Shown here in pieces: positions 21,705 to 33,847 of a DNA stretch of 64,000 nt (the first letter of the stretch is position 1; each line of letters begins with the position of its first letter). Location of the stretch: assembly GCA_029891345.1 (NCBI GenBank), contig CM057009.1:90257416-90321415 (forward strand), read 5' to 3'. Source of the DNA: Dryococelus australis (lineage: Eukaryota > Arthropoda > Insecta > Phasmatodea > Phasmatidae). The notes beneath the pieces were generated by a model. It was not told where the DNA came from. It ran no database searches and saw only the letters and a program-made list of their open reading frames with translations. A program made the position numbers and the translations under genes.

Positions 21705-22935
21705 CGGTGTATGTTATTTTTCAGATGACCTGATATTTTTTGGAGTAAAATTTATGTAATATTACGAAACCACAAAATATCCTCAAAATCTAGGACAAAA
21801 TCTGGCTTTTAAACGGCTTTAATACCACACCTTTCCGCAACGGAAATAAACTGCTGAGAAGGATTGTATAACTTTCAAGGAAACAATCACGCCATTTTCA
21901 GACTTTGGTGCCTGTTTTTCCTTAAGAACCGTTCGCCTGATAGTGTTACACTAAGGAAACTTTTTTTTTCAGGGGTGTATGAACCTTTCTGTGTTAATGA
22001 GGCAGAAGGCAAGGTCTTGTAGATAATCTGCCGCGTCTGGTGTTTAGATAAACACCTCCTTCCAAAATTTTGTTTTAAAATAAATAACTTCAATATCTCT
22101 ATTCTCAAATTGTTTCCCATTCTGATATTTTACACAAAATTCTTACTGTACCAGTATAAACATTACTATTTAACATGACTAGTGGTCTTCATTTTAAATA
22201 AATAAACGTAAAGTATGAATCATAATCGACATTGTTTACTTGTGGTGTCCTCTCATAAGTTGACCCCCCCCCCCCCCTTCCCAGTCCATGGTTACCAAAC
22301 CACCTCCTCAACCCGCTTTTTCTGATGACACTGAAAAGCTCTAGTTCATATTTATCACAAAAAATTTGATTTCACTCTAGACTATTAGTTTGGCGCGGAT
22401 AACTCAGCACCGCCTACTTTCAGTGGTTACGTTCCCAAACAAACTTTCGCAGATTCCACATGTCCGTTCAGAGAAAAATATCATTACTCTGGTATTTCAT
22501 ATTTCTCATCTCAAGTATGGTATAATTTCTAAGCCCCGATTTTCAAGGACGCGTACCTGCCTTAACAATCGTTTGTCATAAAAAGCATTAAGCATGATTC
22601 CTTATTTTCCGTAAGGAATCATCACACAGAGTTCCGACTAGAACCCACGCTCTAAAGCCATATAATCTATTCAAATCAGTGTACTTACTGAAACTTCAGA
22701 TAATGAGCTGTCGCACAAAGAATCGGTAGGAAAAACTGCTAATTCAGCTAATACCAACGAATAAAATAACCAATAGAATTTTACTGATTCCAATGGAGAA
22801 TTTCCAACATATCCGCATTTATATTCACCCTTTTTGGAAAGGTTTCGAAAATTTAGATTTTATAGTGGAATATAAATCGATATTTAAAAAGGCTTTGCAT
22901 ATAAATTAATGCTGAACATGTTAACTGGATGTGAA
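21705..22935. other. Intergenic, one perfect hairpin
   Basis: No gene recognised. A perfect 10-bp hairpin TGATTCCTTA / TAAGGAATCA with a seven-base loop spans 22,595-22,621. A C-run lies near 22,264-22,277. Confidence 0.5.
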
Positions 22936-23192
22936 ATGAGTGAAGCGATTTGGACGGCTCTTAACATCGAGGTCTTGAGAGTCAATGAGGGTGATTGAGG
23001 TGAGAGTGGAGCTGCGCTGGAATGAAGAGAAAAAAAAGGGGGGTTAACGGGAGATCCCCGACCAACGGCATCGTTCGCCACGATTCCCGCATGCGAAAAT
23101 CAGGAGTGACCCGGCCGGGGATTGAGCCCGGATCGCCTCGGCGGGGGGGATGGGTTCGAGCAGGCTAACCACTCAGCCACCATGGCCCCTAG
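22936..23192 (-). repeat. tRNA-derived SINE (copy 3)
   Basis: On the minus strand it reads from the tRNA-like head (GGCCATGGTGGCTGAGTGGT and a B box near 23,125) to the tail (GTTAAGAGCCGTCCAAATC). The copy appears nearly complete. Confidence 0.85.
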
Positions 23193-23309
23193 TTCCGTAT
23201 GGATCTGACGCGTATATTGAGAGATACAGAGCCTAAAAAAAAAACGTTTTTAGCCATTCTGGGGTACTCTGAAATGGTGTTTCTAATAAGCACCAGGTAG
23301 ATGGGGGCC

Positions 23310-23880
23310 TTAAAGCGGTTTTCACAATAAAGCGTCGCGATGCGGCGCCAGCGACGAGAGTTAATTGCGTCTCCTCAATAGAGCGATGTTCTGACACAGA
23401 CCGTGCTGCCATCTGATATCCTGCAAGGAAGCTTGTAATGAAATGCTAAAAACGAATGAAACACACCGAAGTTTCTTGCCATTTAGTTACAAAAAGTGTT
23501 ATTTTTAGTGATATATTATTTTCTTTAGTAAAAGTATTATATTAGAATTCAAAATGACGTAGATCACGAACGACTCTTCAGGCATCGGAAAACACACTTT
23601 TTTTTTCCTAAAGGTAGGTAAAATTGATATAAATTTCGACTCCAATTAGTATATCTGCAAACCGTTTATGTATGTTTTCAGTTTTTTATCTCAGTTTCTC
23701 GCCAGTTTATTATGAAGTACAGAAATGTTATTCTTCTAATTCCCCGACACTGGCGACGAGCATCAAAACCAATGTTCGTTGTTCGTGCAATGTTCTCGAC
23801 GTTTGACGCTAGCATCAAGGCTCTGATTGGCTTATGCTTGACGCGACGCGTCGCAACGCTCTAATGTGAAACCCGTTTAA
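23310..23880. mobile_element. ~570-bp inverted-repeat element (MITE)
   Basis: The left end TTAAAGCGGTTTTCACAATA and the reverse complement of the right end TTAAACGGGTTTCACATTAG match, continuing with AGCG and GCGACGCG-like sequence. There is no coding region. A related end design occurs at 40,161-40,732. Confidence 0.65.
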
Positions 23881-23892
23881 GGTGTCTAATTC

Positions 23893-24426
23893 CCGGTTGC
23901 ACCAACATCTTCCCCTATCCTAGATCGAATGATCCTAGTTCCGAACGAGTATCCAGTTTGATCTTGGTTCCAATGTAAAAGTGTTTCACCAACGAAATTT
24001 CATGATTTCGGATCTTCGATTCGTCGATCTTGGTTCCAAAGTGAGAGATCGAGATTATGTATGAGACAAATTTTGCTCTTGGTTCGTAATATATGAAGTC
24101 CAGGGAGTAGGCGTATTTTTCACTATAGATAGGACTAGATGTGCGATGTTTGATCTGTTTTAAGCGAGTTATTTCTGTACGAATTTTACTGAATAATATT
24201 AAAGTGCGTTTAGTGTTGTTTTAAATTTCCAAGAAAACAATCGAACGTAGTTGGCGTATTTTCAAACTGATCTCGGATCGAGTTATGGAAACGTCAATTT
24301 CGGCGGTTCGAAATGAACTTCATCTCGATCTCCAGTCCAGCTCTGAACTCGAATGGCGCAACGTTTTCTGTGTCGGTCTTAGATCCGATCTCTGATCGTG
24401 TTTCGAGCCACGACGGTGCAACCTGG
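23893..24426. mobile_element. ~530-bp inverted-repeat element next to the promoter
   Basis: GGTTGCACC near 23,895 is mirrored by GGTGCAACC at 24,415-24,423. Internally GATCTTGGTTCCAA is repeated. No coding region. It ends 290 bases before the start codon of the host gene. Confidence 0.5.
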
Positions 24427-24716
24427 CACTCGACGGCACGCGCACGCGAGAAAGCACCGCTGCACACGGCGGAATAAAAGCGAAGAGCGCGCGTGTTGCC
24501 GAGAGCTCGATAATTGAGTCGACAGGCGAGTCAATACGAAATAGCTGCAGCCTCTCTCCAAGTGTCCGCCACCCTCCTGGAGCCGCGCCCCGTATGCTCG
24601 ACAGGGAGCGCAGTGAAAGCGCGACGTCTCCACCGCGGCAGTTGTTGACATGGCGGCGAGGCGACGCCAGCGGATATAAGCTCCCCGCGCTGCCGCGACT
24701 CTGCGCAGACGCGGAC
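24427..24716 (+). promoter_or_regulatory. GC-rich promoter of the four-exon gene
   Basis: A CpG-rich island in otherwise AT-rich DNA. GATATAAG at 24,673-24,680 is a good TATA box. With the usual 25-30 base spacing, transcription would begin about 24,700-24,706, leaving a leader of only 10-17 bases. A second possible TATA-like AATAAAAG lies near 24,473-24,480. ATGGCGGC at 24,650 is a YY1-type motif. Alternative upstream starts cannot be excluded. Confidence 0.5.
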
Positions 24717-24879
24717 ATGAACGCGGCGACCTTGCTGAAGATGGCCGTGGCCGCGGCGCTGGTGGCGGCGGTGCTCGCGGAAGGCGCCACCAAACAAGAC
24801 CAAGGCGACGAGGACTATGACGACGACGACGACGGCGACTATGGCTTCACGTCGCTCATGAAGAAAGTGAGCGGTCACA
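24717..24879 (+). CDS. Four-exon gene, exon 1: signal peptide and Asp-rich segment
   Basis: This is the first of four coding exons that join in phase (163+238+132+88 bases) to give 206 residues and a stop; I do not recognise the gene by name. Residues 1-21 form an Ala/Val/Leu-rich signal peptide, with likely cleavage after VLA. Residues 31-41 are an Asp-rich run (DEDYDDDDD). The exon ends after one base of codon 55 at a GTGAGT donor (24,880). Exon 2 adds a hydrophobic segment (about 70-95). Exons 3 and 4 add a four-cysteine module (C152-x5-C158, C197-x6-C204). The protein is probably secretory-pathway or membrane-bound. The C-terminal spacing is loosely like the insect DM4/12 family (paired Cys, then an Ala-containing helix, then paired Cys), which is a weak inference. 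The start is the only ATG after the TATA box in this frame. Confidence 0.75.
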
Positions 24880-25539
24880 GTGAGTACGCCATGCCGTCAC
24901 TTAATGCTGTTCGCGTTTTCACCCTGCTGACGATCTTATTTCATCCCTCATTTTGTATCCTTCCGCCACACGCAATTTTTCCGTTGCCATGAGCCTAAAT
25001 ACTTTGTTCATGCGTCAGTCAGGCGGAAAGTGTTTCAAGTGCGTTATTGTGTACATTAATTTACACATAAAGCATAAAACATACACATTTATTTACCGTT
25101 AATATACACGGTGCACTCACAATACGTCAGAACTTAACTGGGGATCTCGCATGTCAGTGTATACGGTATTTTTGTTTTAGTGACTGATTTCAAAAGTGCT
25201 AATTTCACAGTTTAAAATTTAGGAAAATTATGGACAAGTTACTTTTACAGCAACAGAATTTCCGTAAATTCCACAGTATTTCCGTAAAAAAAAAAGAGAT
25301 TATAATGAAATGTTTACTTATGGTTATGCGGGATTTTCACCATGCATGAAGAAATTTAATGAATTAAAATATTTTGTTCTTGGGCGGGACTTCAAAACGA
25401 ATCGAAAGATGGGCGTCGATGACATTTAACAATACCCCCCTCCCTCCCCAACAAATTGATTGCCAATCATTTGGCCGTTTTCACAACGTTTAGTAACAAG
25501 ATCCCTTAGAGGAGAAACATTACAAGCGTGCACAAATAC

Positions 25540-25622
25540 ACTCTTGTCTTACCCGTGACTCAAACGCGGAACCCCTCTTTCCATAAGTCTGTTTTTAGCC
25601 AACTAAGCTACGGAGGTCGGCT
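25540..25622 (-). repeat. tRNA-like segment (SINE head)
   Basis: On the minus strand TAGCTTAGTTGGCTA fits the A box and GCGTTTGAGTCACG a degenerate B box about 40 bases on. Stem pairing is poor, so it is read as a SINE head, not a functional tRNA. Confidence 0.5.
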
Positions 25623-27770
25623 ACCACTCACATTCAATATTCTAATGAGGAACTGGTGTATACATGAGATATTAACATACATTTTTACATAGGCTACGCA
25701 ACTCTCTCAGTTTCTAGTAACGTTTGAGCGTTTTAAGTGTTGCTAACTGTCACGTGTTACTGACGTTACTTTTTGGTGTTTTAAATAATAGTTCTAAGAG
25801 GCATAGATATAATAACTGCCGAAGAAACAATATTTTTTTTGGTTACAGTAGCGAAGATAGCTTCGCATTACGTTACTCGGTATTGTTCTTTACAAAAATC
25901 CTGAAGCTGTAGGAAATGCGGATGTGTCCCATTATTGGTGTTTACGGGGCTCAGATCCGTTTCCGTTAATACGGATCCGTATATTAATAATACAGTTTCG
26001 TGCATACGCGGAATACGCGTGAATACGCGGAAATTTGTAGCAGTGCACGTGTAGGGCGCGGGACAATATTTTTAGCAACACACCATCTTGGGAAACACTT
26101 TCATATTCACCTAAGCACCTTCCCGGCCCTGCGAACACTGTTAACAATTTTCCGTATATTTACGGAAATTTTTAATGGACTACTCGGAAACACATCCGTG
26201 TTTGCTATAGCTTCGGGTTTCGAGAACGATATATGTTGAGGTTACTTTAAAGTTTTTTTTTTCCCCTTCTTCTTTAAATATCGTACTACGAACAAAATAA
26301 AAGTTAAGTGTGTCACTTTCTTGAAATTATCATATATACACGCAGTACAATTAAAATAGTAGGGCCTATGATAGGCGTGGCGCAAGAGTGGCGATACCTG
26401 TCAGAATGTTTCATTCGTTTTTAAATTCAACTCCAAAAGTAGTATTTTTTTAAAATATACACAGTGAGCGACACGCAAAATAATATAAAAAAATATTATT
26501 TCTTTAATTTCTCTTTATAGACAGCAAATAATAAATTGTTCGTTAAGAAAGTAAAATCTTAGAATTAGACATGTAATATAGGATTGCAAAGATTACATAG
26601 CACAATCTGTTTTTGAATAACATGTCGTAATTAAAACCACAGTATATATGGGCTAATAGAAATAACAAATACTAGTAATAAAATGTTTTGAATGGGCATC
26701 TAGAATTTATTAATTTATGTTGAAATCAGGCAAAACAACAGAAGGAGTCCGCAGCTTTACTTACCTGCGTGCCAACAAGTTGCATACCACGAAGGCGAAA
26801 AGGAAATTGAGCATAATGCAGAGAGCCCCTGCACATAGGAAACCATAAACGGAGGATTAGCAATTGAGTAGTTAAGGCTGATGAAAGTGATTACAGTTTG
26901 ACGTGAATACGTCTTTATATTTGCGACTATAGTGGGAGGCAATCCAGAAAATCGGATGATAACAAAATTGGGGGATAGAGTTTGGCATTGCAGCTCCGAA
27001 TCTATTGTCTACATTCGAAATTCAATTACATCACTCGATTCCCAAATAATTAAAGAATATGTTATGTTGAGTAAGGACTGCGAAGCATCACGCGGTGAGT
27101 GTAGAGGGGGGAGGGGGCGCAATTTTAACGCCGCGTCTCATAAGTTCCACGTAGTATAACTTCTGACTAGGAGAAGCTACGACGCTCGTTTAGGTTTCAA
27201 TTGACAACTCCCGTCAAGATCAATCGATTGCGTGTATAAAAACATTTGTGTGGCGTGGCTATGGTGAAATTGTATGAGTTTAATGTAAAAAATTAAGGAA
27301 ACTTAACACAATTTCGGCCTATAAACATCAAAAAGCCAAGTTTGTATTTCAACATGTCATTCGAAAAACACCTTGTGTATAAAATGTGGTGGAAAACATT
27401 TAGTTTGTTCCGTAGTATAAATTAAGTGCTTTAATATTTCGGATAGCGCTAGCTTACAAAACGGTCAATGAAGAAGACTGTCAATTTGCGAATTTCGTAT
27501 GTTTTCTGAGATGCAAAGTATCTCCGAAAAAGTTCGAAAGCCACAGTTTCGAAAATAATCACTTAATTTATGTGAAAACACCAAAGAAATCTGGGTTACT
27601 AGGAACTGTGTGTTTACCAAGTTTGATGACATTTAGTAGAAAAATTCAAATTTATCACGGATAAACCAAAACATGAAAACTGATTACAAACGCCTTCGCT
27701 TCCCAAACGAATTAAGTCCGATATTTTTTATGTTCATTCGTCTTTAAATCATGCCGTCACATGCCGTAAA

Positions 27771-28183
27771 GTCTGTTCACGATAAAGTGAGCACTTTTGA
27801 AATAAACCTTAGAAAGTTACTGCTCCTGAACCCATATATTTCAATGGGCGCACTGAGAGATATTTGCCCAGTAAAGTTGGTAACGATGGATGGAAAATAG
27901 TTCCATATCTTAACGTTGAATAAAAAGTATTAGGTTACCATTTGTTATAACTTACATTATTCTTACGCTTTCTGTTTTTTTAAGTCACCGAAGTGTGAAA
28001 ATTAGCAATTTTGTATATTATTTACTTTCCTAATAATTTCGCAGTTTAACCTGACCGACGCATGAATAAAGTGATGAGGCTCATGGCAATGTTAATTTTA
28101 CATAAGGCGAAGAATACATACCGTGCATATGAGTAGATCTTGAGCAGGACTTTCAAAAGTGCTCATTTTACCGTGGACAGCCT
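27771..28183 (+). mobile_element. GGCTGTTCACG MITE, copy 1
   Basis: About 413 bp. The left end CTGTTCACGATAAAGTGAGC and the right end, read in reverse complement, AGGCTGTCCACGGTAAAATG, form about 34-bp inverted repeats that both run on to CACTTTTGAAA. Internal landmarks are CAGTAAAGTTGGTAACGATG, TAACGTTGAATAAAAAGT and GACCGACGCATGAATAAAGT. It has no coding region. Confidence 0.8.
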
Positions 28184-28485
28184 ATATCAAAGGAAACGAC
28201 GATGTTAAGTTTGTAGGATGATCGATTCCGACTCGATAACGTCACGACTGAAGATATTATTGAAATAAAGGTGACCTCGTTCGACCTCGTATACGACTAC
28301 GATGCAAACCTGACAAGTAGTGCGCGCCACGCACGCGCGTGACGCGGGTGAGGGCCCGTTGCGACTGGTGGCAGTTTTGGACGCGAGCAAACATTTCCGG
28401 GCGGAATATCTCACGACTTCGATGTGCTAGCGAGCTGATTTTGGTAGCAAACGAAAGATCTCACCTATAGTATGTCGATTTAAGC
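28184..28485 (+). repeat. Dispersed segment downstream of MITE copy 1
   Basis: GATGATCGATTC, TCACGACTGA, ATTTCCGGGCGGAATAT, CGACTTCGATGTGCTAG and TTTTGGTAGCAAACGAA have counterparts in order within 37,008-37,965, which also follows a copy of the same MITE. It may be part of a larger old element. Confidence 0.4.
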
Positions 28486-28960
28486 TATATAATCCATTCA
28501 CTGTTACTTCACGATTCTGAAGCCTTGCTAAAGTTTTGTTTCCAGGATATTCCTCCGCCTCGTGCAAACATAGCTTAACTAAGTGTAGATAATTACACCA
28601 AAGGACAACGCACCGACTTCATGCGCACTCAATTGTAATTAAATATTTTTTAGGAGAAATATTTCTTTCTTGGCGCTACCAACATACGTGTTTTCTCACT
28701 GTTTTTCTTTTCATATTTATAATAAATAAAATATTGTAAGTTATAACTCAAATACAGGCAAAACTTCAATTTAATGAAAAATAAGGTACTTATATGTAAC
28801 CAGAGGTATAAAATGGTTATGATATATGGTATGTGTAGGAAATAACTAAACACCTCATACATAGGCTGATTTTTCAAGGGTTTGATTCAAAAAGTGTGAA
28901 GAAACTGCGAATAGACTATAAAAGCCCAGTATAAATTTCGTTGTCTTGCTGTCATTCCCA
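28486..28960 (+). repeat. Dispersed ~450-bp repeat, copy 2
   Basis: It matches 380-830 in order: CCTTGCTAAAGTTTTG, CAGGATATTCCTCCGCCTC, ACAACGCACCG and TTGATTCAAAAAGTGTGAAG, then GAATAGACTAT. Confidence 0.7.
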
Positions 28961-29271
28961 TACTCATAAAAATACTACCCGCTAACTCAGAGGCATCTAC
29001 GTAAAATACGATGGTGTTCCCGGCGCACCCACACCCCGATTGTATTTTCCGATTCAGGCAATAAATTATATTATATACGCATCGCCTTTTAGAACAGCTT
29101 TAGAACAAAAGTTTATGTTCACGGTTAATTGTGTTCGTAAGGAATATAGTTCATTTAGTGAGAAAAAAAAACATTAGAATTGTAATTTTCAGGTAGATTT
29201 GTGCAAAAAAAAATCAGTATATCATGTTATTTCTTGATGATATTTTATACAGCAGCCTTAAAAAGAATGGA

Positions 29272-29515
29272 GTGGAAAAATTTGGGTGGCCCTTAACATC
29301 GGGGTCTCAAGAGCCGATGAGTGTGAAGCGAGTTAAGCATAAAGCGGCGCCGGAATGCAAGGGTGGGGGGAACGGGAGATCCCGGAGGAAATCCGCCGAC
29401 AAGCGGCATTGTCTCCACGTGCGAAAATACGGCACAGAACCCGCCAGTAATCGAGTCCTGTTCACCGACGTGGGAGGCGAACTCTGCAGCCGCTGCCCAC
29501 CACGGCGCGCATAGA
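29272..29515 (-). repeat. tRNA-derived SINE (copy 4)
   Basis: Minus-strand order is a head with GTGGTGGGCAGCGGCTGCAG, a degraded B box, CGCACGTGGAG, CCCTTGCATTCCGGCGCC and the tail CCCGATGTTAAGGGCCACCC. Open frames here are SINE-derived. Confidence 0.8.
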
Positions 29516-32500
29516 AGGAATAATATTTCAAGCAATGGGCAGTAATGTTGTATAACAAGAACTCTTTAAGATTCATTCGTATTATAAATCCAATCCTTTG
29601 ACGATGTATACAATGACGTTCACGCGTATTTCCTAGCTAACATTCCCTACTCAATGACTTATATTATGAATCACAAAATCTCTCTCCATACGTTGCATTC
29701 ATTCAAATAACAAAAATTTCCTATATTGATACTACTTGACATGTTTTACTATGTAACAAATTCCAGAGATGGTAATAAAACGTTTTAATTTATGATAATG
29801 CTGTTAAACAAAGACAATTTTCACACACTGGAACGTATTGATTTTATTTTATTTTGTGTAATATGGAATTAAAAAGTTCTTTACCTTTTTACAATAATTC
29901 AAACTGTATACAGTACAGAGGTTTCAGATTATCTTTAGTATAATGTAATTTTCTTGAGGTGTTGGGCAAACAATTATTCATGCCAGATTATATTTCTTTT
30001 GACTCGCTGTACTTGTTTGCTTTTGATTGCGCCTCGTAAACATGACATGTGACTAAGAGTTGTTGTAACCAAATATGTCATATTTATTTATTGTGATTTT
30101 TGATTAACTGTAAGTTTATAAATCATACAATTAATAGCTGCGAATTTTTATTGTAGTCAAATGAAATTCAGTAATATGGATTTACGAAACTAAGAGACCA
30201 ACTAAACACAAAATTGTAAGTAAAATTAAGAAGATTATTTTAACAATGTTGTGATGTCGAAGAAACGAGCTTAAATTATAATTTTCAGTGACATATTGTT
30301 TTTTACCACAGTGTTATAATTTGTCTTCAATATCTTACATTGTGTTATACCAGCAAGCTTCTGTTATGCTAAAACCAGGTTTGGTTAATAAATTAAAACA
30401 GAAACCGGTATATTTTCGTTCTTATATGCATACAACTATCTTCAAAGTATTCATTTTCTGCAATTACTATCCGAAATATTTTTTTGTTTTACAACTGCGA
30501 AAAATAAACCTTGTCTAAAAAAAGCTCAATAGGCATTTCCCATATTTTATGGAAAAATGTTATGTATGTGTTCTTGAAAACGAAAAATTAACTGAAAAAC
30601 TTTTCCTTGTTTGAACTAATAGCATTAGTACAATGTGATTAGTAATAGTCAGTTTTGCAATGCCTGTGTTCATAATTATATATGTGGCAAAAAAGTTTGG
30701 TATTATTTTATATAATACTAAAAAATACTTTTCTGCTAAATAAAATCTAACCAAACATTTAAATATATCTGATCTAGAACATGCTGTTATAGTAACAATT
30801 TTCTTAAGGTAAAAAAGAGATCCTAATTATATTCTACATTTTCTTAGTATAAATATTTTTATAAATGCCTGTTCACGTACTGTTTCGAACTCGATATTCT
30901 AAAAGGAATGCCGCCCAGTTAACAGAAGTCAGGTGGTCAAGTCACAATTGTTCCTTTGTTGAGATAAGTGACCACAACTGAAGCTCGTAGTTCTGGGCTG
31001 TGTTTGTAATAAATGTCACATAACTTTAATGAAACCACATTTGAAATAAGGTTATTAAAATCTGGAATCGGGACACGAAACACGAGTCGTCTCACAAGTG
31101 TAAGACTACAATGCGATATTTGTTTGTTTTTGTTCGTGTAATTTGTATTATCCATGTGTTTGGTCGAGTGTCCAAAAGTGGCTGCACATTTGATTTTCCG
31201 ACGGTTTGAAAAAAATTATATAAAATAATTTACCCTGAGAGCTACCCGTGGTTGCAAGTAGTAACTAATTCAATTGGTCCTCTATTGTAAAAAAAACATT
31301 CGTACTTTTGAAATGCTTTCACAAGAAAACATGTTCAAACTATTCAACTTGTGGCTGTTTTTACCAAAAGGGAAAACAGGGTAACCGGCCGAAACGTTCG
31401 GTCTATAAATTAGTCTTCGTAAAGGAAAGCTAGATGCGTGTATCCGTCAGATGGAAGTCATAAAACAAGTTGTTCATTAGTCTTGAATTTCGTTATCATT
31501 CTGCTGAAAAAATGGACGCTTCCACTTTATGTGATTCTAAACAAAAAAATATGCACAGGGTTAAAATTTCCAAGACAATTAAGTCATCCTGTTACTTCCA
31601 AGCACCCTTGATCATTATGTACCCAAGCAAACAATAAATAAATAAGTAAGTAAATAAATATAATTACTTGCCAAAGTCCTAAGATAAAAACTAACGTGAG
31701 CAAAATTTGTTCCTGGAATCACCGTTGTAGTCCAAGGAAACAAGCTATGTTCGATACCGTTGTTTTCGCTGTGTCGTTCGAAGGTTTTGTTAATCATATA
31801 TCGCTTTCGTTATTAGTTTAATTACTCATTTTGTTTCATGTCTCCATTCAATGGTGGCCACACAATTGATTCTTTTTATGGAAATATTTGTGTGTTTCTG
31901 AAAAGTTCGTTGACAGCAACTGACAGTTCATTTTTTGTGTGTTTGTTTCTTTTCATGTTATGATATTCTGAGTTTTCTGTTATAAAATACAAAACTCAGC
32001 AGTGTTGTGTGTCGGAATTATTTTTTTGCTCAATCACTGGTATCTATGTCTTGGGAATAAATTACATACAATAAATTCTTATATTACTCATTCTATTAAC
32101 AACCCTGCTTTTATTTCTTCTTGATAACATGGCAATGGTTACTTCTAGAATAACCTGAGCTCTCTTTTTAAAGACACAATTTCACCCATGACTAACTGGT
32201 GTTTCGAAATCGGACTCTCATTAATAAAAATTCATTCCAACTCTCTTTGTCACAGAGGTCTCCTAAACACGTTTCATTTGCTTCTCCAACAAGATGCTGA
32301 CAAACAATCTCTTACATAAGCAAAGAAAACTGAAAATAATATGAACAGAATCTATGGGTTTTAAAATACAGATTTCCAAATAATGTCATGCCGTATTTAT
32401 GCTATGTTTTATAACATTTTCTTTTATTTATATTGTTTTCATTATTTAGCCTTTGGTATTATGACTAGTAAAATATTCCCAAAACTGAAGCCTAGAAACG

Positions 32501-32967
32501 GAAGTCGAGTCTTTTCCTGAGAAATCGCTTGCGGACTTGTCGGAATTTTATTTTTATTTACATTAGCCGAAGCGAAAACAAACCAATTGCTACTTTATTG
32601 AGAAAAGTACAGCTCTTAAATTTTCGTATAATTTGCTGAAAATAAATAAATAAATATATAAATTACATTTTTTGCCTTTCTTATGTCATTTGATGGCAAT
32701 AATGATACTGTAGTATAACTGGATTAGTTTTAAATTCTCTGGTATTATGTAGTTTCTTGTCTCTTCCGTTCGAGGTAATCCCAAATGACCACTATAAAAC
32801 CACGTCCTCCTCACATAATTCAGTTACTAAATGGTTGATTACGAATAACCAGTAACACTAAAAAATTTTCTGGTTACACTTGCCAGTTGTACCGTCACAT
32901 TAAGATTTTATCTACACACGCAGCTACTCACGCAGCTCAAGATAAATATTATTTCCTCCAAAATGTC

Positions 32968-33528
32968 TATGGTGGTGTAGTGGTTAGACTACTCGCCTCC
33001 CACCAAGTCGCACCGGTTTCAATTCCCGGCGGTTCCGCCCTCGGATTTTCGCATGTGGGAATCGTTCCGGGCGATACCGACTGTTGGCAGGTTTTCCCAG
33101 GTATCGCCCGTTTCACCCGCCCTTGCATTTATAACCTCTAAAAATTTTATTTAAACATTTTTATTAATGTGGGAAATTCCCCTATGGAAACTCACTGGAG
33201 TTTCGCTAAGTTTTTCTAGGGCGTGGTAAAGGGATCATTTGTTGGTTGCAATTGTTTCCCCCCTCCCCCTCCCTTGTCACCCTGAACACAAATATACAGT
33301 TTACAGCGCTTAAATATGCGTAAAACCAAATATTTAAAGGCGTAAAGTCATGAGGTGGATGTGATTACATCACAATATGTGCGGCCATAACCTAAAAAAA
33401 ATAAATGAGGATGTAGCCCTGCCAATGTAAACTCTGCGGCAGCGCTCCGTAACTCTAAACCCTCATTGGCTCTCAATATATCGATGTTAAGAGACACCAG
33501 GATCGCTTCACTTACTTCAAAATTTGAT
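32968..33528 (+). repeat. tRNA-derived SINE (copy 5), interrupted
   Basis: The head (GGTGTAGTGGTTAGACTACT, then B box GGTTTCAATTCC) and the body to CCCGCCCTTGCAT lie at 32,968-33,126. The tail (GGCAGCGCTCC, TCATTGGCTCTCAA, GATGTTAAGAGAC) resumes at about 33,430. The intervening ~300 bp is not SINE sequence and its borders are approximate. It lies 66 bases upstream of exon 2. Confidence 0.7.
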
Positions 33529-33594
33529 GTCTCTGTTACGTATCAAAATGCTTCAGCTTAGTTTGTAGCGCTTAGTTCTGTTTGTTTTTTGCAG

Positions 33595-33832
33595 AAAACC
33601 ACCACCACGTAGGCCATCACGACCCCTTCTGGCAGTACCTGGCGCTGCTGACGATCAAAGCCAAGGCTGTCCTGGTGGCGGTGCTGATCGCCCTGGGCGC
33701 GGGGATATTCTTCTACTACGGCCACCACAAGTGTGATTGCCCGGGACCGCCCTTGCACCACTACAGCCATGACTTTCCAGATCGCAAAGGACGCTCTGTT
33801 GACGTCGACCTAGTCGCGCGCGTCGTAGAAAG
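33595..33832 (+). CDS. Four-exon gene, exon 2: hydrophobic segment
   Basis: It encodes residues 55 (part) to 134 (part). A His-rich start (NHHHVGHH) is followed by a Leu/Val/Ala/Ile-rich segment at about residues 70-95 ending FFYYGHH, long enough to cross a membrane. Then come a KCDC pair (C101, C103) and a basic RKGR at 118-121 that could be a proprotein cleavage site. The acceptor is TTTTTTGCAG. The donor GTGAGC at 33,833 leaves two bases of codon 134. The phases match exons 1 and 3. Confidence 0.75.
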
Positions 33833-33847
33833 GTGAGCCAACCTAAA

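Larger units (their letters stand above)
24880..33594 (+). other. Intron 1 of the four-exon gene
   Basis: An 8.7-kb GT-AG intron, with donor GTGAGT and acceptor TTTTTTGCAG. It holds SINEs, one MITE and dispersed repeats listed separately. Stretches 25,630-27,770 and 29,520-32,960 show no recognisable feature beyond AT-rich sequence. Confidence 0.7.

Noticed and set aside
24320..24878. Minus-strand open frames of 90-157 codons across the promoter and exon 1
   Set aside because: The region is GC-rich and antisense to the supported exon; no domain or splice structure supports them.
25185..25212. A further copy of the GGCTGTTCACG MITE
   Set aside because: Only about 20 bases (GATTTCAAAAGTGCTAATTT) match one end; no body or opposite end follows, so chance or a tiny relic cannot be separated.
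29224..29576. Several open frames of 60-96 codons on both strands
   Set aside because: They coincide with a tRNA-derived SINE copy.
33558..33770. Minus-strand open frame of 70 codons
   Set aside because: Shadow of exon 2 on the opposite strand.
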